A stretch of DNA of 32,601 bases from an uncultured Oscillospiraceae bacterium (GCA_944386985.1 CALXDD010000032.1:1-32601); one strand, 5' to 3'. Shown: positions 23,219 through 30,599, numbered from the stretch's first letter. Notes: generated from the letters alone by a model not told the origin. Numbers and translations: made by a program.

Positions 23219-23862
23219 GAGGACTTCTGCGAAAAGAACTGAGCGGGCTGTGGAGCCTCTACCGGAAGACGCTGCCCATGCTTGCGATATTGTATGCTGT
23301 CTTAAATTTAGCCACAAAAAATGACTTCTTCCTCTATTTTGGCGTATGGATGATGCTGTTCTACTCCCTCAGCGGCATGTCCCTGGACGAAAGCTGCGGT
23401 TGGGGGCGGTATGCCCGAACCTTGCCGGTAAACGACTGGCAGGTGGTGGGGGCCAAGTTTCTGGTGAGCCTCATCTATTCCGGCGGCGCGGCCCTCTACG
23501 GTGCGGTGCTGGGAGTGATCCAGCGTCTCTTCACCGGGGAGACGGGATACGCCGATCTTATCGGCGGATTACTGGCAGTGCTGGTGGTGTCTATGATCAT
23601 GGTGTTCGCCATGTATCCGGTAGCCTTCCGGTTCGGCCTGGAGAAGGCTCGCAACGGCTTTTTGGTGGTATGGGTAGCGCTGTTCGGCGGCTTTATGCTC
23701 TTTGGCTCACGGCTGGCAAAGGTCCTTCCTCTGGAGGCAGTAGTGGAGAGCATGGCGGCGCGGCCGCTCCTCTGGGCAGGAGGCGCCCTGCTGACGGCGG
23801 TGGCTGTGATGGTGCTGTGCTATATAGCCAGTGTCTTGATCTATCAGAAAAAAGAATTTTGA
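23215..23862 (+). CDS. ABC-2 type permease
   Basis: This is the membrane partner of the YtrB-like ATPase. The protein has 215 aa with about six hydrophobic segments, at roughly 20-38, 42-58, 80-100, 112-140, 148-170 and 185-207. The conserved-looking motif DESCGWGRYARTLPVNDWQVVGAK lies between helices 2 and 3 (seen in ABC-2 permeases of this small class, where it reads DE..GW..Y...LP). It starts inside the ATPase gene (4-nt overlap) and ends just before a terminator. Only one permease is present, so it may act as a homodimer. Confidence 0.88.
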   Translation: MRGLLRKELSGLWSLYRKTLPMLAILYAVLNLATKNDFFLYFGVWMMLFYSLSGMSLDESCGWGRYARTLPVNDWQVVGAKFLVSLIYSGGAALYGAVLGVIQRLFTGETGYADLIGGLLAVLVVSMIMVFAMYPVAFRFGLEKARNGFLVVWVALFGGFMLFGSRLAKVLPLEAVVESMAARPLLWAGGALLTAVAVMVLCYIASVLIYQKKEF

Positions 23863-23880
23863 CACCCTTGTGGTGTAGAA

Positions 23881-23920
23881 GCCTTTGCGGAGGAACATTC
23901 TTCCGCAAAGGCTCCTTTTT
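23881..23920 (+). terminator. Terminator of the GntR-ABC operon
   Basis: An 11-bp stem GCCTTTGCGGA / TCCGCAAAGGC (10-nt loop) is followed by TCCTTTTTGCTTTTT on the plus strand, 18 nt after the permease stop. Confidence 0.9.
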
Positions 23921-24026
23921 GCTTTTTCGACAGGGGAATTCCTCGCTTTGCCGGTAGCCGGCGGTATTCCGGTATGTGGTTTACCGTTGGAGGCAGAACA
24001 CCAGCCAGCAACCGTCGGGCGCCGGC

Positions 24027-24055
24027 AAAAAGCCTCCTGCCCTCGTCAGAGAGGC
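24027..24055 (-). terminator. Weak terminator candidate of the YqfO-like gene
   Basis: On the minus strand a 5-bp GCCTC/GAGGC stem with an inner TGCC/GGCA pairing is followed by TTTTT (24027-24031). It lies within a 170-nt stretch rich in inverted repeats that carries no recognisable gene. Confidence 0.4.
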
Positions 24056-24090
24056 AAGTCTCCGCAGCCCCCAACCGGAGGGACACTTCC

Positions 24091-24429
24091 CTACTTCTCT
24101 TTCAGGCTGGTGCGATAGAGCGGAATCGCCTGGATCACCGGCTCCTCGTAGGGGTGCACCCGCCGCACTGCCTCAATGACCGCCTCCACCTGCTCCGTCC
24201 GGCAGGTAACCTCCACCTTCAGTTCTGGCTGGGTACACAGCTCCCCTACGCTGCCAAGATAGGGGCGGGTTCCCTCCAGCGGCCGCCAGCAGCTGGTCAC
24301 CTCGCTGTAAGACAGGCAACTGTCATAGCTGCCGATATGCCCCGCGTCCGTCTCCCGCAGCGCCTGCCGCACCGCCTCCAGATGGCTGGCAGGGAGAAAA
24401 ATCTCCAATTTGCAATGAGTAAATTCCAT
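24091..24429 (-). CDS. YqfO/NIF3-middle-domain-like small protein
   Basis: The protein has 112 aa, starting at ATG 24429 (MEFTHCKLEIFLPASH), preceded by GGAAGGAGAGAG. It matches the insert domain of YqfO-type NIF3 proteins, a PII/CutA-like fold: LEIFLPASHLEAVRQALRE, GHIGSYDSCLSYSE, WRPLEGTRPYLGSVGEL and EAVRRVHPYEEPV. The surrounding NIF3 domains with metal-binding His are absent, so this is the stand-alone version. Its cellular role is unknown; relatives are called cyclic di-AMP- or metal-related without firm proof. It is monocistronic, with an extended -10 promoter at 24483-24511, divergent from the yitT-like gene. Confidence 0.85.
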   Translation of the reverse strand: MEFTHCKLEIFLPASHLEAVRQALRETDAGHIGSYDSCLSYSEVTSCWRPLEGTRPYLGSVGELCTQPELKVEVTCRTEQVEAVIEAVRRVHPYEEPVIQAIPLYRTSLKEK

Positions 24430-24482
24430 CCGGTTCTCTCTCCTTCCCTTTTTTCAAAAAAATCAATTTTTTGTTAAGAAAC

Positions 24483-24511
24483 AGTATAGCATGCCGCAGC
24501 TTTCCCCGCAA
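24483..24511 (-). promoter_or_regulatory. Promoter of the YqfO-like gene
   Basis: On the minus strand, TTGCGG (24506-24511), a 17-nt spacer and TATACT (24483-24488) with TG one base upstream (extended -10). The AT-rich leader contains runs of A and T before the ribosome-binding site. Confidence 0.65.
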
Positions 24512-24595
24512 CAGAGACAAGTTTTCTGTTTCCCATGGATTTTCATGCCGGCGTATGGTATGATAATTGCAACATATCAGATTGGAGCGTAAAGA

Positions 24596-25561
24596 ATGAA
24601 ACATCCCCCCAAATTTCTTCAGGAGCTGCGGGACCTCAAACCTGTCAACTTCCTTTTACTGACGGCGGCAGGCCTCATCAATGCCTTCGGCATCACCATT
24701 TTTCTGGCCCCGGTGAAGCTGTACGACAGCGGCATCTCCGGCACATCCATGCTGCTGGCCCAGATCACCCCGGAGGCGTGGAGCCTCTCTCTCTTCCTGA
24801 TCCTTCTGAACATCCCCCTCTTTCTCTACGGCCTGAAGCGCCAGGGCCTGGCCTTCACCGTTTACGCCATCTACGCCGTGGCCATTTACTCCCTGGGCGC
24901 CTGGCTCATCACCGATGTGCTGCCGGTGGATGTGACCATGGCTTCTCCTCTGGCCGGGTCGGACCTTCTCCTGTGCGCCCTCTTCGGCGGTCTCATCTCC
25001 GGTCTCGGCAGCGGCCTCGCCATCCGCAGCGGCGGCGCCATGGACGGCATCGAGGTCATGGCCGTTATCTTCGCCAAGCGGCTGGGATTATCCGTAGGCA
25101 GCTTCGTCATGGCCTACAACGTGGTGCTTTATGTGATCTGCGGCATTGTGATCCACAGCTGGATTCTCCCTCTCTACTCCATCGTCACCTATATGGCGGC
25201 TCTCAAAACAGTGGATTACATCGTGGAAGGTCTGGACCGGTCCAAGGCGGTGTTTATCGTCACCACGCAGCCGGATGCGGTGTGTGCCTCCCTGTCGGAG
25301 GTTTTTGAGCAGGGCATGACCACCATTGAGGCCCGGGGCTTCTACTCCGATTCTCAGCGCACCATGGTATACATCGTTCTCAACCGCTTCCAGATCAGCC
25401 GCATGAAGGATCTGGTCCACTCTATTGACCCCGCCGCTTACATCACCATCCACGATGTGGCCGACGTGTTCAAGATGAACCAGGATCTGGCGGCCTCTTT
25501 CCCCTCCTCCGCCCCCGGTCAGACGACTCCCGATACCGCCCCCTCCTCACAGGAATCCTAA
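24596..25561 (+). CDS. YitT-family membrane protein with DUF2179 domain
   Basis: The protein has 321 aa. Five to six membrane segments lie in residues 18-205, including FLLLTAAGLINAFGITIFLAP at the start of the YitT domain and SGLGSGLAIRSGGAMDGIEV, a strongly conserved loop of the family. A cytosolic DUF2179 domain (about 240-300) has VFIVTTQPD, FEQGMTTIEARGFYS and IHDVADVFKMN. The C-terminal tail is low-complexity (Ser, Pro, Thr). YitT proteins are of unknown function. The start ATG at 24596 has GGAGCGTAAAG upstream. It is followed after 26 nt by the IS3 remnant, so its original terminator may have been displaced. Confidence 0.93.
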   Translation: MKHPPKFLQELRDLKPVNFLLLTAAGLINAFGITIFLAPVKLYDSGISGTSMLLAQITPEAWSLSLFLILLNIPLFLYGLKRQGLAFTVYAIYAVAIYSLGAWLITDVLPVDVTMASPLAGSDLLLCALFGGLISGLGSGLAIRSGGAMDGIEVMAVIFAKRLGLSVGSFVMAYNVVLYVICGIVIHSWILPLYSIVTYMAALKTVDYIVEGLDRSKAVFIVTTQPDAVCASLSEVFEQGMTTIEARGFYSDSQRTMVYIVLNRFQISRMKDLVHSIDPAAYITIHDVADVFKMNQDLAASFPSSAPGQTTPDTAPSSQES

Positions 25562-25587
25562 AAGCAGAAAAAGGACCCGACGTGTTT

Positions 25588-25624
25588 TGAACTGCCCCAA
25601 GTTGTGCGGACAGTACAAAAAAGA
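25588..25624 (+). repeat. Left terminal inverted repeat of the IS3 element
   Basis: It starts TGAACTGCCCCAAG and continues with CGGACAGT, then a run of A. It matches the right end (26431-26467) in reverse complement at TGAAC, G at 7, CCA at 10-12 and CGGACAGT at 20-27. Confidence 0.8.
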
Positions 25625-25648
25625 ACCCCTGGCAGGAAAGAATGCGTT

Positions 25649-26391
25649 TTAAGCGGAGAGGCGCCGCTGGCGCGGCGCCTCTCCCGTCTTTAACTGGGTG
25701 CGTTCATAGTTGTAGAAGTAAATATAGCGGTCAATCAACTCATTGGCCTGTGATAAGGTAGCCGGTTTGTGGCGGTAAATACATTCTGCTTTAAGAATAG
25801 AGAAGAAATTCTCCGCCATTGCATTATCATAAGGGGGTTCCACGCCTTGACATAGACGGCGTAATGCCGTATGTTTTCGTTAGCTCAGAATATGCTTGTG
25901 AGGCGTACTGAGCACCCTGGTCGCTGTGGAGCTGCAACTCCGCAGCGACCTTTTTTCTCCTGCTTCATTGCCAAACGAATGGTGTCCAGAACCAGATTCA
26001 CCCTTTGTTCCGTTCCGGTTTTGTAAGCCACAATGCTATTGTCATAGAGGTCCCGGATCATGGAGTGGATGTAAGAGTTGTCCGTTACCCATTTGCTGTT
26101 AGGCTTGTCCGCATGAAAGTCCCTGTTCAGCAGATTCTTATGCTTGTATACCTGCTGTCCCATCTGCCGCCATTCCCTGCGCCGGCGGATTTCAGACAAC
26201 AGGTCATACTTCTTCATAATCCTCAGCACTGTTTTGGGATTACAGAAAATATTCTGACGTTTCAACCATAACCACATCCGCCGATAACCGTAGGTGTAAG
26301 AATTGCGTTCCCGCTGCGTTTTCCCCTCTGCCAGCATAGCCTTGATTTCAGGCAGCAGTGCTTGAACGTGTGTGTATTTCCTTTCCCCATG
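25649..26391 (-). pseudogene. IS3-family transposase remnant (orfA start fused to orfB)
   Basis: Read on the minus strand the remnant begins with an OrfA N-terminus (GERKYTHVQALLPEIKAML), then jumps at TQRE to the OrfB helix-turn-helix (NSYTYGYRRMWLWLKRQN), so about 400 bp are missing. The rve integrase domain follows with KWVTDNSYIH (first Asp). After GAGAAAAAAGGTC the frame shifts by one, and the other frame continues with LHSDQGAQYASQAY (second Asp region) and SMSRRGTP. A second shift in the CCCCCTT run leads to PYDNAMAENFFSILKAE (catalytic Glu) and the normal C-terminus ending at 25649. Two frameshifts plus the deletion make it non-functional. Confidence 0.88.
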
Positions 26392-26437
26392 AAAAGGCCC
26401 CCTGATGTAGTCTATTTTCCTACATCAGGGGGCTTTT
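26392..26437. terminator. Long hairpin at the right end of the IS remnant
   Basis: Perfect 14-bp arms GCCCCCTGATGTAG / CTACATCAGGGGGC (26397-26410, 26420-26433), extended by AAAAG/CTTTT outside, enclose a 9-nt loop. With T-runs on both sides it can terminate in both directions. It may now serve as terminator of the aminotransferase gene. The inner arm also appears to be part of the transposase reading frame's 5' region. Confidence 0.75.
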
Positions 26438-26467
26438 GTCACTGTCCGTTTTTACTGGACCTGTTCA
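26431..26467 (-). repeat. Right terminal inverted repeat of the IS3 element
   Basis: In reverse complement it starts TGAACAGGTCCAG, then CGGACAGTGACAAAAG, matching the left end at the same spacing. TTT follows outside as the putative target duplication. Confidence 0.8.
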
Positions 26468-26505
26468 TTTTTAACATGCGCCGGTGCTTTTCCTTTTGTC
26501 CGAAA

Positions 26506-27783
26506 TCAGAGGGCCAGCAGCTTCTCCAGAGCCGCCAGCTTAGCGCAGACGCACAGCACCTCCACAGCGGCCTCCAGCTCCGCCTTGGGGGGCAGAGACG
26601 GGGCAATACGGATATTGCTGTCCTTGGGGTCCTTGCCGTAGGGGAAGGGGTTGCCCGCAGGGGTCATCACCACGCCGGCCTCCTTGCACAGCGCCACCGT
26701 GCGCTTGGCGGTACCCTCCATCACGTCCAGGCTGATGAAGTAGCCGCCCTTGGGGTGGCTCCAGCTGGCAATGCCCAGAGGAGCCAGCTCCCGCTCCAGG
26801 CCGTCCAGCACCGCATGGAACTTGGGAGACAGTACGCCGGCGTGCTGCTTCATCAGGGCCAGGGTATGCTCCTTGTCCTTCAGGAACCGGACGTGGCGCA
26901 GCTGGTTCATCTTGTCGTAGCCGATGGTCTGGAAGCTCATCAGCTTCATGATGCGCTTCATATTGGCCTCGCTGGTAGCCATGCAGGCCACACCAGCGCC
27001 GGGGAGTGTCACCTTGGAGGTGGAGGCGAACTCTACCACCATGTCGGGGTTGCCGTGCTTCTCGCAGAGACTCAGGATGTCGGGGAAGGGCACAAAATCG
27101 CCGTCAAACTCGTGAATGCAGTAGGCATTGTCCCACATGAGCAGAAAGTCGGGAGCCGCGGGCTTCAAAGCGGCGATGCGCTCCACCACCTCCTGGGAAT
27201 AGATGCAGCCGGAGGGGTTGGAATACTTGGGTACGCACCACATCCCCTTCACGGCGGGGTCCTTCACCAGCTCCTCCACGGCATCCATATCGGGGCCGTT
27301 GTCGTCCATGGCTACCGGGATCATCTCGATGCCGAAAGTCTCGCAGATGAAGAAATGGCGGTCATAGCCGGGTACCGGGCAAATCCACTTGATTTTGTCC
27401 AGCTTGCACCAGGGCTTCTCGCTGTGGAGCATGCCGTGGGTGTATGCCTTTGCCACGGTATCGTACATCAGATTGAGACTGGCGTTGCCGGCGACCATCA
27501 CCTGCTCCACCTTCACCCCAAGGATGTCAGCCCACAGCTGACGGCAGGAGGGAATGCCCATGGGGGTTCCGTAGTTGCGGCAGTCCAGCTTGCCGTCAAA
27601 GCAATCCTCGTTGGTCTTCAGAACAGACTGCAGATCGATCACCAGATCCAGCTGCTCGGCGCCGGGCTTGCCCCGGGACATATCCAGCTGCAGGCCCTTG
27701 GCCTTCATCGCCTCAAAGTCCGCCGCTGCCTGGGCGTGGGCGGCGGTCAGCTCCTCGCGGGTCATTTCGCTATACGCTTTCAT
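26506..27783 (-). CDS. Class I/II PLP-dependent aminotransferase (AspT / PF12897-like)
   Basis: The protein has 425 aa, starting at ATG 27783 (MKAYSEMTREELTAAHAQA), with GGAAAGGAGAC upstream. N-terminal LDMSRGKPGAEQLDL is typical of the group once called MocR-type but characterised as aspartate aminotransferase. Other motifs are VMVAGNASLNLMYD (PLP phosphate region), VPKYSNPSGCIYS, LMWDNAYCIHEF (Asp and Tyr at the cofactor) and FASTSKVTLPGAGVA, which carries the Schiff-base Lys. The C-terminal RIAPSLPP has the substrate-carboxylate Arg. It probably uses aspartate and 2-oxoglutarate. It is monocistronic. The IS remnant lies 38 nt downstream. Confidence 0.92.
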   Translation of the reverse strand: MKAYSEMTREELTAAHAQAAADFEAMKAKGLQLDMSRGKPGAEQLDLVIDLQSVLKTNEDCFDGKLDCRNYGTPMGIPSCRQLWADILGVKVEQVMVAGNASLNLMYDTVAKAYTHGMLHSEKPWCKLDKIKWICPVPGYDRHFFICETFGIEMIPVAMDDNGPDMDAVEELVKDPAVKGMWCVPKYSNPSGCIYSQEVVERIAALKPAAPDFLLMWDNAYCIHEFDGDFVPFPDILSLCEKHGNPDMVVEFASTSKVTLPGAGVACMATSEANMKRIMKLMSFQTIGYDKMNQLRHVRFLKDKEHTLALMKQHAGVLSPKFHAVLDGLERELAPLGIASWSHPKGGYFISLDVMEGTAKRTVALCKEAGVVMTPAGNPFPYGKDPKDSNIRIAPSLPPKAELEAAVEVLCVCAKLAALEKLLAL

Positions 27784-27834
27784 GTTCGTTGTCTCCTTTC
27801 CAGCACCGGACAGACCAGCTCCCCGGCGTGACGC

Positions 27835-27846
27835 TGTGATATCACA
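27835..27846. promoter_or_regulatory. 12-bp palindrome at the aminotransferase transcription start
   Basis: TGTGATATCACA is a perfect palindrome lying 5 nt downstream of the -10, where transcription should start. It could be a repressor site. A second palindrome GTTGCGCAAC (27890-27899) lies 10 nt upstream of the -35. Confidence 0.45.
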
Positions 27847-27850
27847 CCTT

Positions 27851-27879
27851 ATATTAACGGCGCGGCGGAAAATTTGCAA
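27851..27879 (-). promoter_or_regulatory. Promoter of the aminotransferase gene
   Basis: On the minus strand, TTGCAA (27874-27879), a 17-nt spacer and TAATAT (27851-27856). It leaves a leader of about 60 nt before the ATG at 27783. Confidence 0.65.
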
Positions 27880-27913
27880 CTGTTTTTCTGTTGCGCAACG
27901 GGTAATTTTGCAC

Positions 27914-27955
27914 AAAAAGCAGGGGAAACCGGGCGAATTTCCCGGTTGTCCCCTG
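27914..27955 (-). terminator. Terminator of the SLOG-dinB operon
   Basis: On the minus strand a stem CAGGGGACAACCGGG / CCCGGTTTCCCCTG (one bulge, 7-nt loop) is followed by CTTTTTG. It lies 38 nt after the dinB stop. Confidence 0.9.
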
Positions 27956-27993
27956 TCTGCGGTCCAATTACCGTCTCTGTGTCCGCCGTTCTC

Positions 27994-29211
27994 TTACGGC
28001 AGCGTTCCTCCGCCTTTCCTCTCTCCGGGCCGCCCGAAAGCAATGGCATCATGGCCGAATTTCCCCCGGATGGCGTCCATAGCCTGCTCCAGCTTCTCCT
28101 GGCGCTGCTGCCGCCGCTCTCCCTCCGGATCGGCGAAGAGATCCGTTTGGCAATAGGTCTCCCCCTCCTCCGTCAGATGAATGGCAGTGACGGTGATAAG
28201 CCGGATGGGACTGGGTGGCTTCCAGGCCGAGAGGATCAGTTCCATAGCCGCCGCCTGAATCTCTCTCATCAGGTGGGTGCTCCGAGCGAGCTGCTTTTGC
28301 CGGGAGATCACCCGGAACTGGGGATCCTTCAGCGTCACCTGAACGCCGCCGCAGTAGAGCCCCTGGCGGCGAAGGCGCATGGCCACGCTGTCGGAGAGGA
28401 GGGCGGTCCCCGCCCGAACCTGATCCAGGGTGGTCAGATTCCGCGGAAAGGTGGTACCGTTGCCCACGCTTTTCACCGTCTCCTTCTGGTGCCAGGGCCG
28501 CACCGGGGATGGGTCGTGGCCGTTGGCGTAGTCATGAAGCTGGCCCCCCAGCTTGCCAAGGCGCTCCAGCAGCAGCCCCCGGTCCACCCCGGCCAGCTGA
28601 CCGATGGTGCGGATACCGTACTGCCCCAGGGCCTCCTCTGCCGCCCTTCCAACGTAGAGAAGGCTCCCCACCGGCAAAGGGTACAGCAGATCCCGCCAAT
28701 TGTCCCGTCCAATGCGGGTGGTGGCGTCGGGCTTTCGGTAGTCGCTGCCCAGCTTGGCAAAGACTTTGTTGAAGCTGACGCCCACCGACAGCGTCAGTCC
28801 CAGCTCCCGCCGTACCGTATCCCGGATGTGGTCGGCCAGCGCCACCGGATCGCCGCCGAAGAGGTGGAGGGAACCGGTGACGTCCAGCCAGCTCTCGTCG
28901 ATGCCGAAGGGTTCCACAAGATCGGTGAACCGAAGGTAAATGGCGTTGACCTTTTTGGAGTATTCCCGGTAGCGCTGGTGGTGGGGCGGCACCAGCACCA
29001 GTTCCGGGCACTTCTTTTTCGCCTGCCACACCGTCTCAGCGGTCTTTACACCAAAGCCCTTGGCCCGTTCGTTTTTGGCCAGGATGATGCCGTGGCGGGA
29101 GGCAGGGTCCCCGCACACCGCCACCGGCAGCTTCCGCAGCCTTGGCAGACTCAGGAGCTCCACCGAGGCGAAAAAACAATTGAGGTCGCAATGGAGGATG
29201 GTCCGGTCCAT
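27994..29211 (-). CDS. dinB: DNA polymerase IV (Y-family)
   Basis: This error-prone translesion polymerase has 405 aa. The palm catalytic residues are Asp9 (HCDLNCFFASVE), Asp105 and Glu106 (FGIDESWLDVT). The fingers carry AKNERAKGFGVKTAE and YREYSKKVNAIY. The thumb helix-hairpin-helix is YGIRTIGQLAGVDRGLL, and the little-finger domain runs from about 245 to 350. The last 55 residues are charged with no clear beta-clamp motif that I can name. The second Asp of the usual DMDAFFASVE motif is Asn11 here, as in other clostridial members. It starts 3 nt after the SLOG gene and shares its promoter with an SOS-like box. Confidence 0.95.
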   Translation of the reverse strand: MDRTILHCDLNCFFASVELLSLPRLRKLPVAVCGDPASRHGIILAKNERAKGFGVKTAETVWQAKKKCPELVLVPPHHQRYREYSKKVNAIYLRFTDLVEPFGIDESWLDVTGSLHLFGGDPVALADHIRDTVRRELGLTLSVGVSFNKVFAKLGSDYRKPDATTRIGRDNWRDLLYPLPVGSLLYVGRAAEEALGQYGIRTIGQLAGVDRGLLLERLGKLGGQLHDYANGHDPSPVRPWHQKETVKSVGNGTTFPRNLTTLDQVRAGTALLSDSVAMRLRRQGLYCGGVQVTLKDPQFRVISRQKQLARSTHLMREIQAAAMELILSAWKPPSPIRLITVTAIHLTEEGETYCQTDLFADPEGERRQQRQEKLEQAMDAIRGKFGHDAIAFGRPGERKGGGTLP

Positions 29212-29214
29212 GGT

Positions 29215-29727
29215 CTATCCTCCCTCCACCGGCCTGAGGTCCACAAAGGAGACTCCTCGGCGCAGGGCGTACTCCAGCGTCTGGCGGGTCCCTCCGGGCA
29301 TACCATCGTAGACGGCGATGACCAGGGCGCTGTGGTCCACCATATAGCGGTTCCGCCGCTGCATACACCCGGGACTGTACCGGTGCTGGACCATAGTCTC
29401 GTAATCGCAGGCCGCCAGCAGCATCCGATACCGCTGCTGCTCCTCCTCCATCCAGTGATCCGGCTGAGTGGGACAGGGGATCGCCGCCTCCAGCGTCACG
29501 TCTCTCCCCCGGAACCGGAGGTCCAGCACCGCCTCCGCAAAATAGAAGTCACATCCCAGGGCCATGCCGCAGATGAAATGACGGAAGCCCTCCTCATAGG
29601 CGCTGTCCACCGCATCCTGAATGCGGCGCTTGAGGTCCAGGCAGCGGGCGTCCGACTCATCCGTTCCCCAGGGCAGTTTGGAGGGCCGGTGCCCGGTAAA
29701 GCAGCAGGTAATGGGACGTGCGCGCAT
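29215..29727 (-). CDS. SLOG-family (DUF1273/YpsA-like) protein
   Basis: The protein has 170 aa, starting at MRARPITCCFTGHRPSKL (ATG 29727), preceded by AGGAGG; a longer frame to 29781 has no ribosome-binding site. It has a Rossmann-like fold: CCFTGHRPSKLPWG is the signature nucleotide loop, GFRHFICGMALGCDFYFAEAVL the second block, and VDHSALVIAVYDGMPGGTRQTLEYAL the C-terminal GGT motif. SLOG proteins are thought to bind nucleotide-type ligands; YpsA in Bacillus affects cell division. Position upstream of dinB in one operon suggests co-induction with DNA damage, by inference. Confidence 0.88.
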   Translation of the reverse strand: MRARPITCCFTGHRPSKLPWGTDESDARCLDLKRRIQDAVDSAYEEGFRHFICGMALGCDFYFAEAVLDLRFRGRDVTLEAAIPCPTQPDHWMEEEQQRYRMLLAACDYETMVQHRYSPGCMQRRNRYMVDHSALVIAVYDGMPGGTRQTLEYALRRGVSFVDLRPVEGG

Positions 29728-29788
29728 AGGTACCCCCCTCCTTTCTCTGACTGCCGCATCCGTTTGTTCTGTCCAGTTCACAGCCCAT

Positions 29789-29817
29789 ATTATAGTTCAT
29801 TTGTTCGAATATGTAAA
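29789..29817 (-). promoter_or_regulatory. Promoter of SLOG-dinB with SOS-like box
   Basis: On the minus strand, TTTACA (29812-29817), a 17-nt spacer and TATAAT (29789-29794). The spacer holds CGAACAAATGAACT (29794-29807), whose first ten bases fit the Gram-positive LexA box CGAACRNRYGTTYG while the last four deviate. LexA control would suit dinB. Confidence 0.6.
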
Positions 29818-29842
29818 GGGGACACGGCTGGAAATTTCACCG

Positions 29843-29871
29843 TTGACTTCCCCTTTCTCCCAGACTATCAT
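29843..29871 (+). promoter_or_regulatory. Promoter of the membrane-protein gene at 29910
   Basis: TTGACT (29843-29848), a 17-nt spacer and TATCAT (29866-29871) on the plus strand. It is divergent from the SLOG-dinB promoter, with about 25 nt between the -35 elements. Confidence 0.75.
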
Positions 29872-29909
29872 ACTGTTGATCTGTAATTTTTTATAAAGGA
29901 GGCAAAAAA

Positions 29910-30428
29910 ATGGGTACAAACACCCGAAAGCTGACATTGTGTGCCATGATGGCGGCTTTGGCTACCGTATTGCTGATGGCGGGAGCTCTGCCTCTGGCCA
30001 CTTATTGCGGCCCTATTCTGGCTATGCTGCCCCTGGCAGTGACAGCAGAAGAAGCAGGATTCAGCTGGGCTGTGGGAACATATGCCGTCGTCACGGTTCT
30101 GGGGGCCGTAGTTGTACCGGAGCCGGAGGCGGTGCTGGTGTTCGCCTGCACCGGATCCTATCCTGCTTTGAAGGGGCCTTTGGACCGTATCCATCGCCGG
30201 TGGCTGCGGCGCGCAGCAAAGCTGGCTCTCTGCCTTATCGCACTCTCCCTCTCTTACGGTCTGGCGGTTTCCGTCCTGGGGCTCCCCAGAGAGACTCCCG
30301 GTATGCTGGCACTCCTGTTGGTACTGGGTCTTTTCACCTTCCTGCTGCTGGACCGGCTGCTGAGCCGTCTGATCCTTTCATGGCGGCGGAAATGGCGCCG
30401 TCTCCTGGGCTTTGACCGGAGGAAATAG
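29910..30428 (+). CDS. ECF S-component-like integral membrane protein
   Basis: The protein has 172 aa; ATG at 29910 has AAAGGAGG upstream. Hydrophobic segments are at about 8-30, 33-48, 55-75, 106-125 and 132-152, separated by a basic loop (DRIHRRWLRR) near 95-103 and ending in a basic tail with RRKWRRLLGFDRRK. The N-terminus RKLTLCAMMAALATVLLM resembles that of energy-coupling-factor S components (Arg-Lys-Leu followed by AAL), but the length and the positively charged middle loop fit only loosely. No ECF ATPase or T component is near. The function is unknown; a vitamin or nucleobase uptake role would be a guess. Confidence 0.75.
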   Translation: MGTNTRKLTLCAMMAALATVLLMAGALPLATYCGPILAMLPLAVTAEEAGFSWAVGTYAVVTVLGAVVVPEPEAVLVFACTGSYPALKGPLDRIHRRWLRRAAKLALCLIALSLSYGLAVSVLGLPRETPGMLALLLVLGLFTFLLLDRLLSRLILSWRRKWRRLLGFDRRK

Positions 30429-30521
30429 GTACAGCCCCGTCTCCCTCCATGCTCCTTTTTCCTCCATGCCTGCACACAGAAGCCGTTTTTGAATAATATC
30501 TTACCATTTCTTACACATCTA

Positions 30522-30551
30522 TTGACAATAGTTTGACGGTGAGGGTATTAT
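30522..30551 (+). promoter_or_regulatory. Promoter of the CHAP-SLH gene
   Basis: TTGACA (30522-30527), an 18-nt spacer and TATTAT (30546-30551) lie in an AT-rich gap after the ECF-S-like gene. The start of translation is about 50 nt downstream. The gap from 30429 holds no gene. Confidence 0.65.
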
Positions 30552-30599
30552 TATACGGATTCTATTTATATTATACAAAAGGAATGGAGATGGACAACT

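Larger units (their letters stand above)
25588..26467 (-). mobile_element. Internally deleted IS3-family element (880 bp)
   Basis: Both ends are visible. The left begins TGAACTGCCCCAAG and the right, read inwards on the minus strand, begins TGAACAGGTCCAG; both then have CGGACAGT at the same distance (19 nt in) and an A-rich stretch, giving about 34-bp imperfect inverted repeats. TTT flanks both sides (25585-25587 and 26468-26470), a 3-bp duplication typical of IS3. Intact IS3 copies are about 1.2-1.5 kb; here the start of orfA is fused to the middle of orfB. The copy cannot encode a working transposase. It lies between the yitT-like gene and the aminotransferase gene. Confidence 0.85.

Noticed and set aside
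23930-24010. Resemblance of CCGGCGGTATTCC to part of an FMN riboswitch
   Set aside because: The remaining conserved blocks and helices of the FMN aptamer are missing, and neighbouring genes are not flavin-related.
27874-29886. 670-codon plus-strand open frame across dinB and the SLOG gene
   Set aside because: Shadow of two clear minus-strand genes; it runs through their promoter and terminator.
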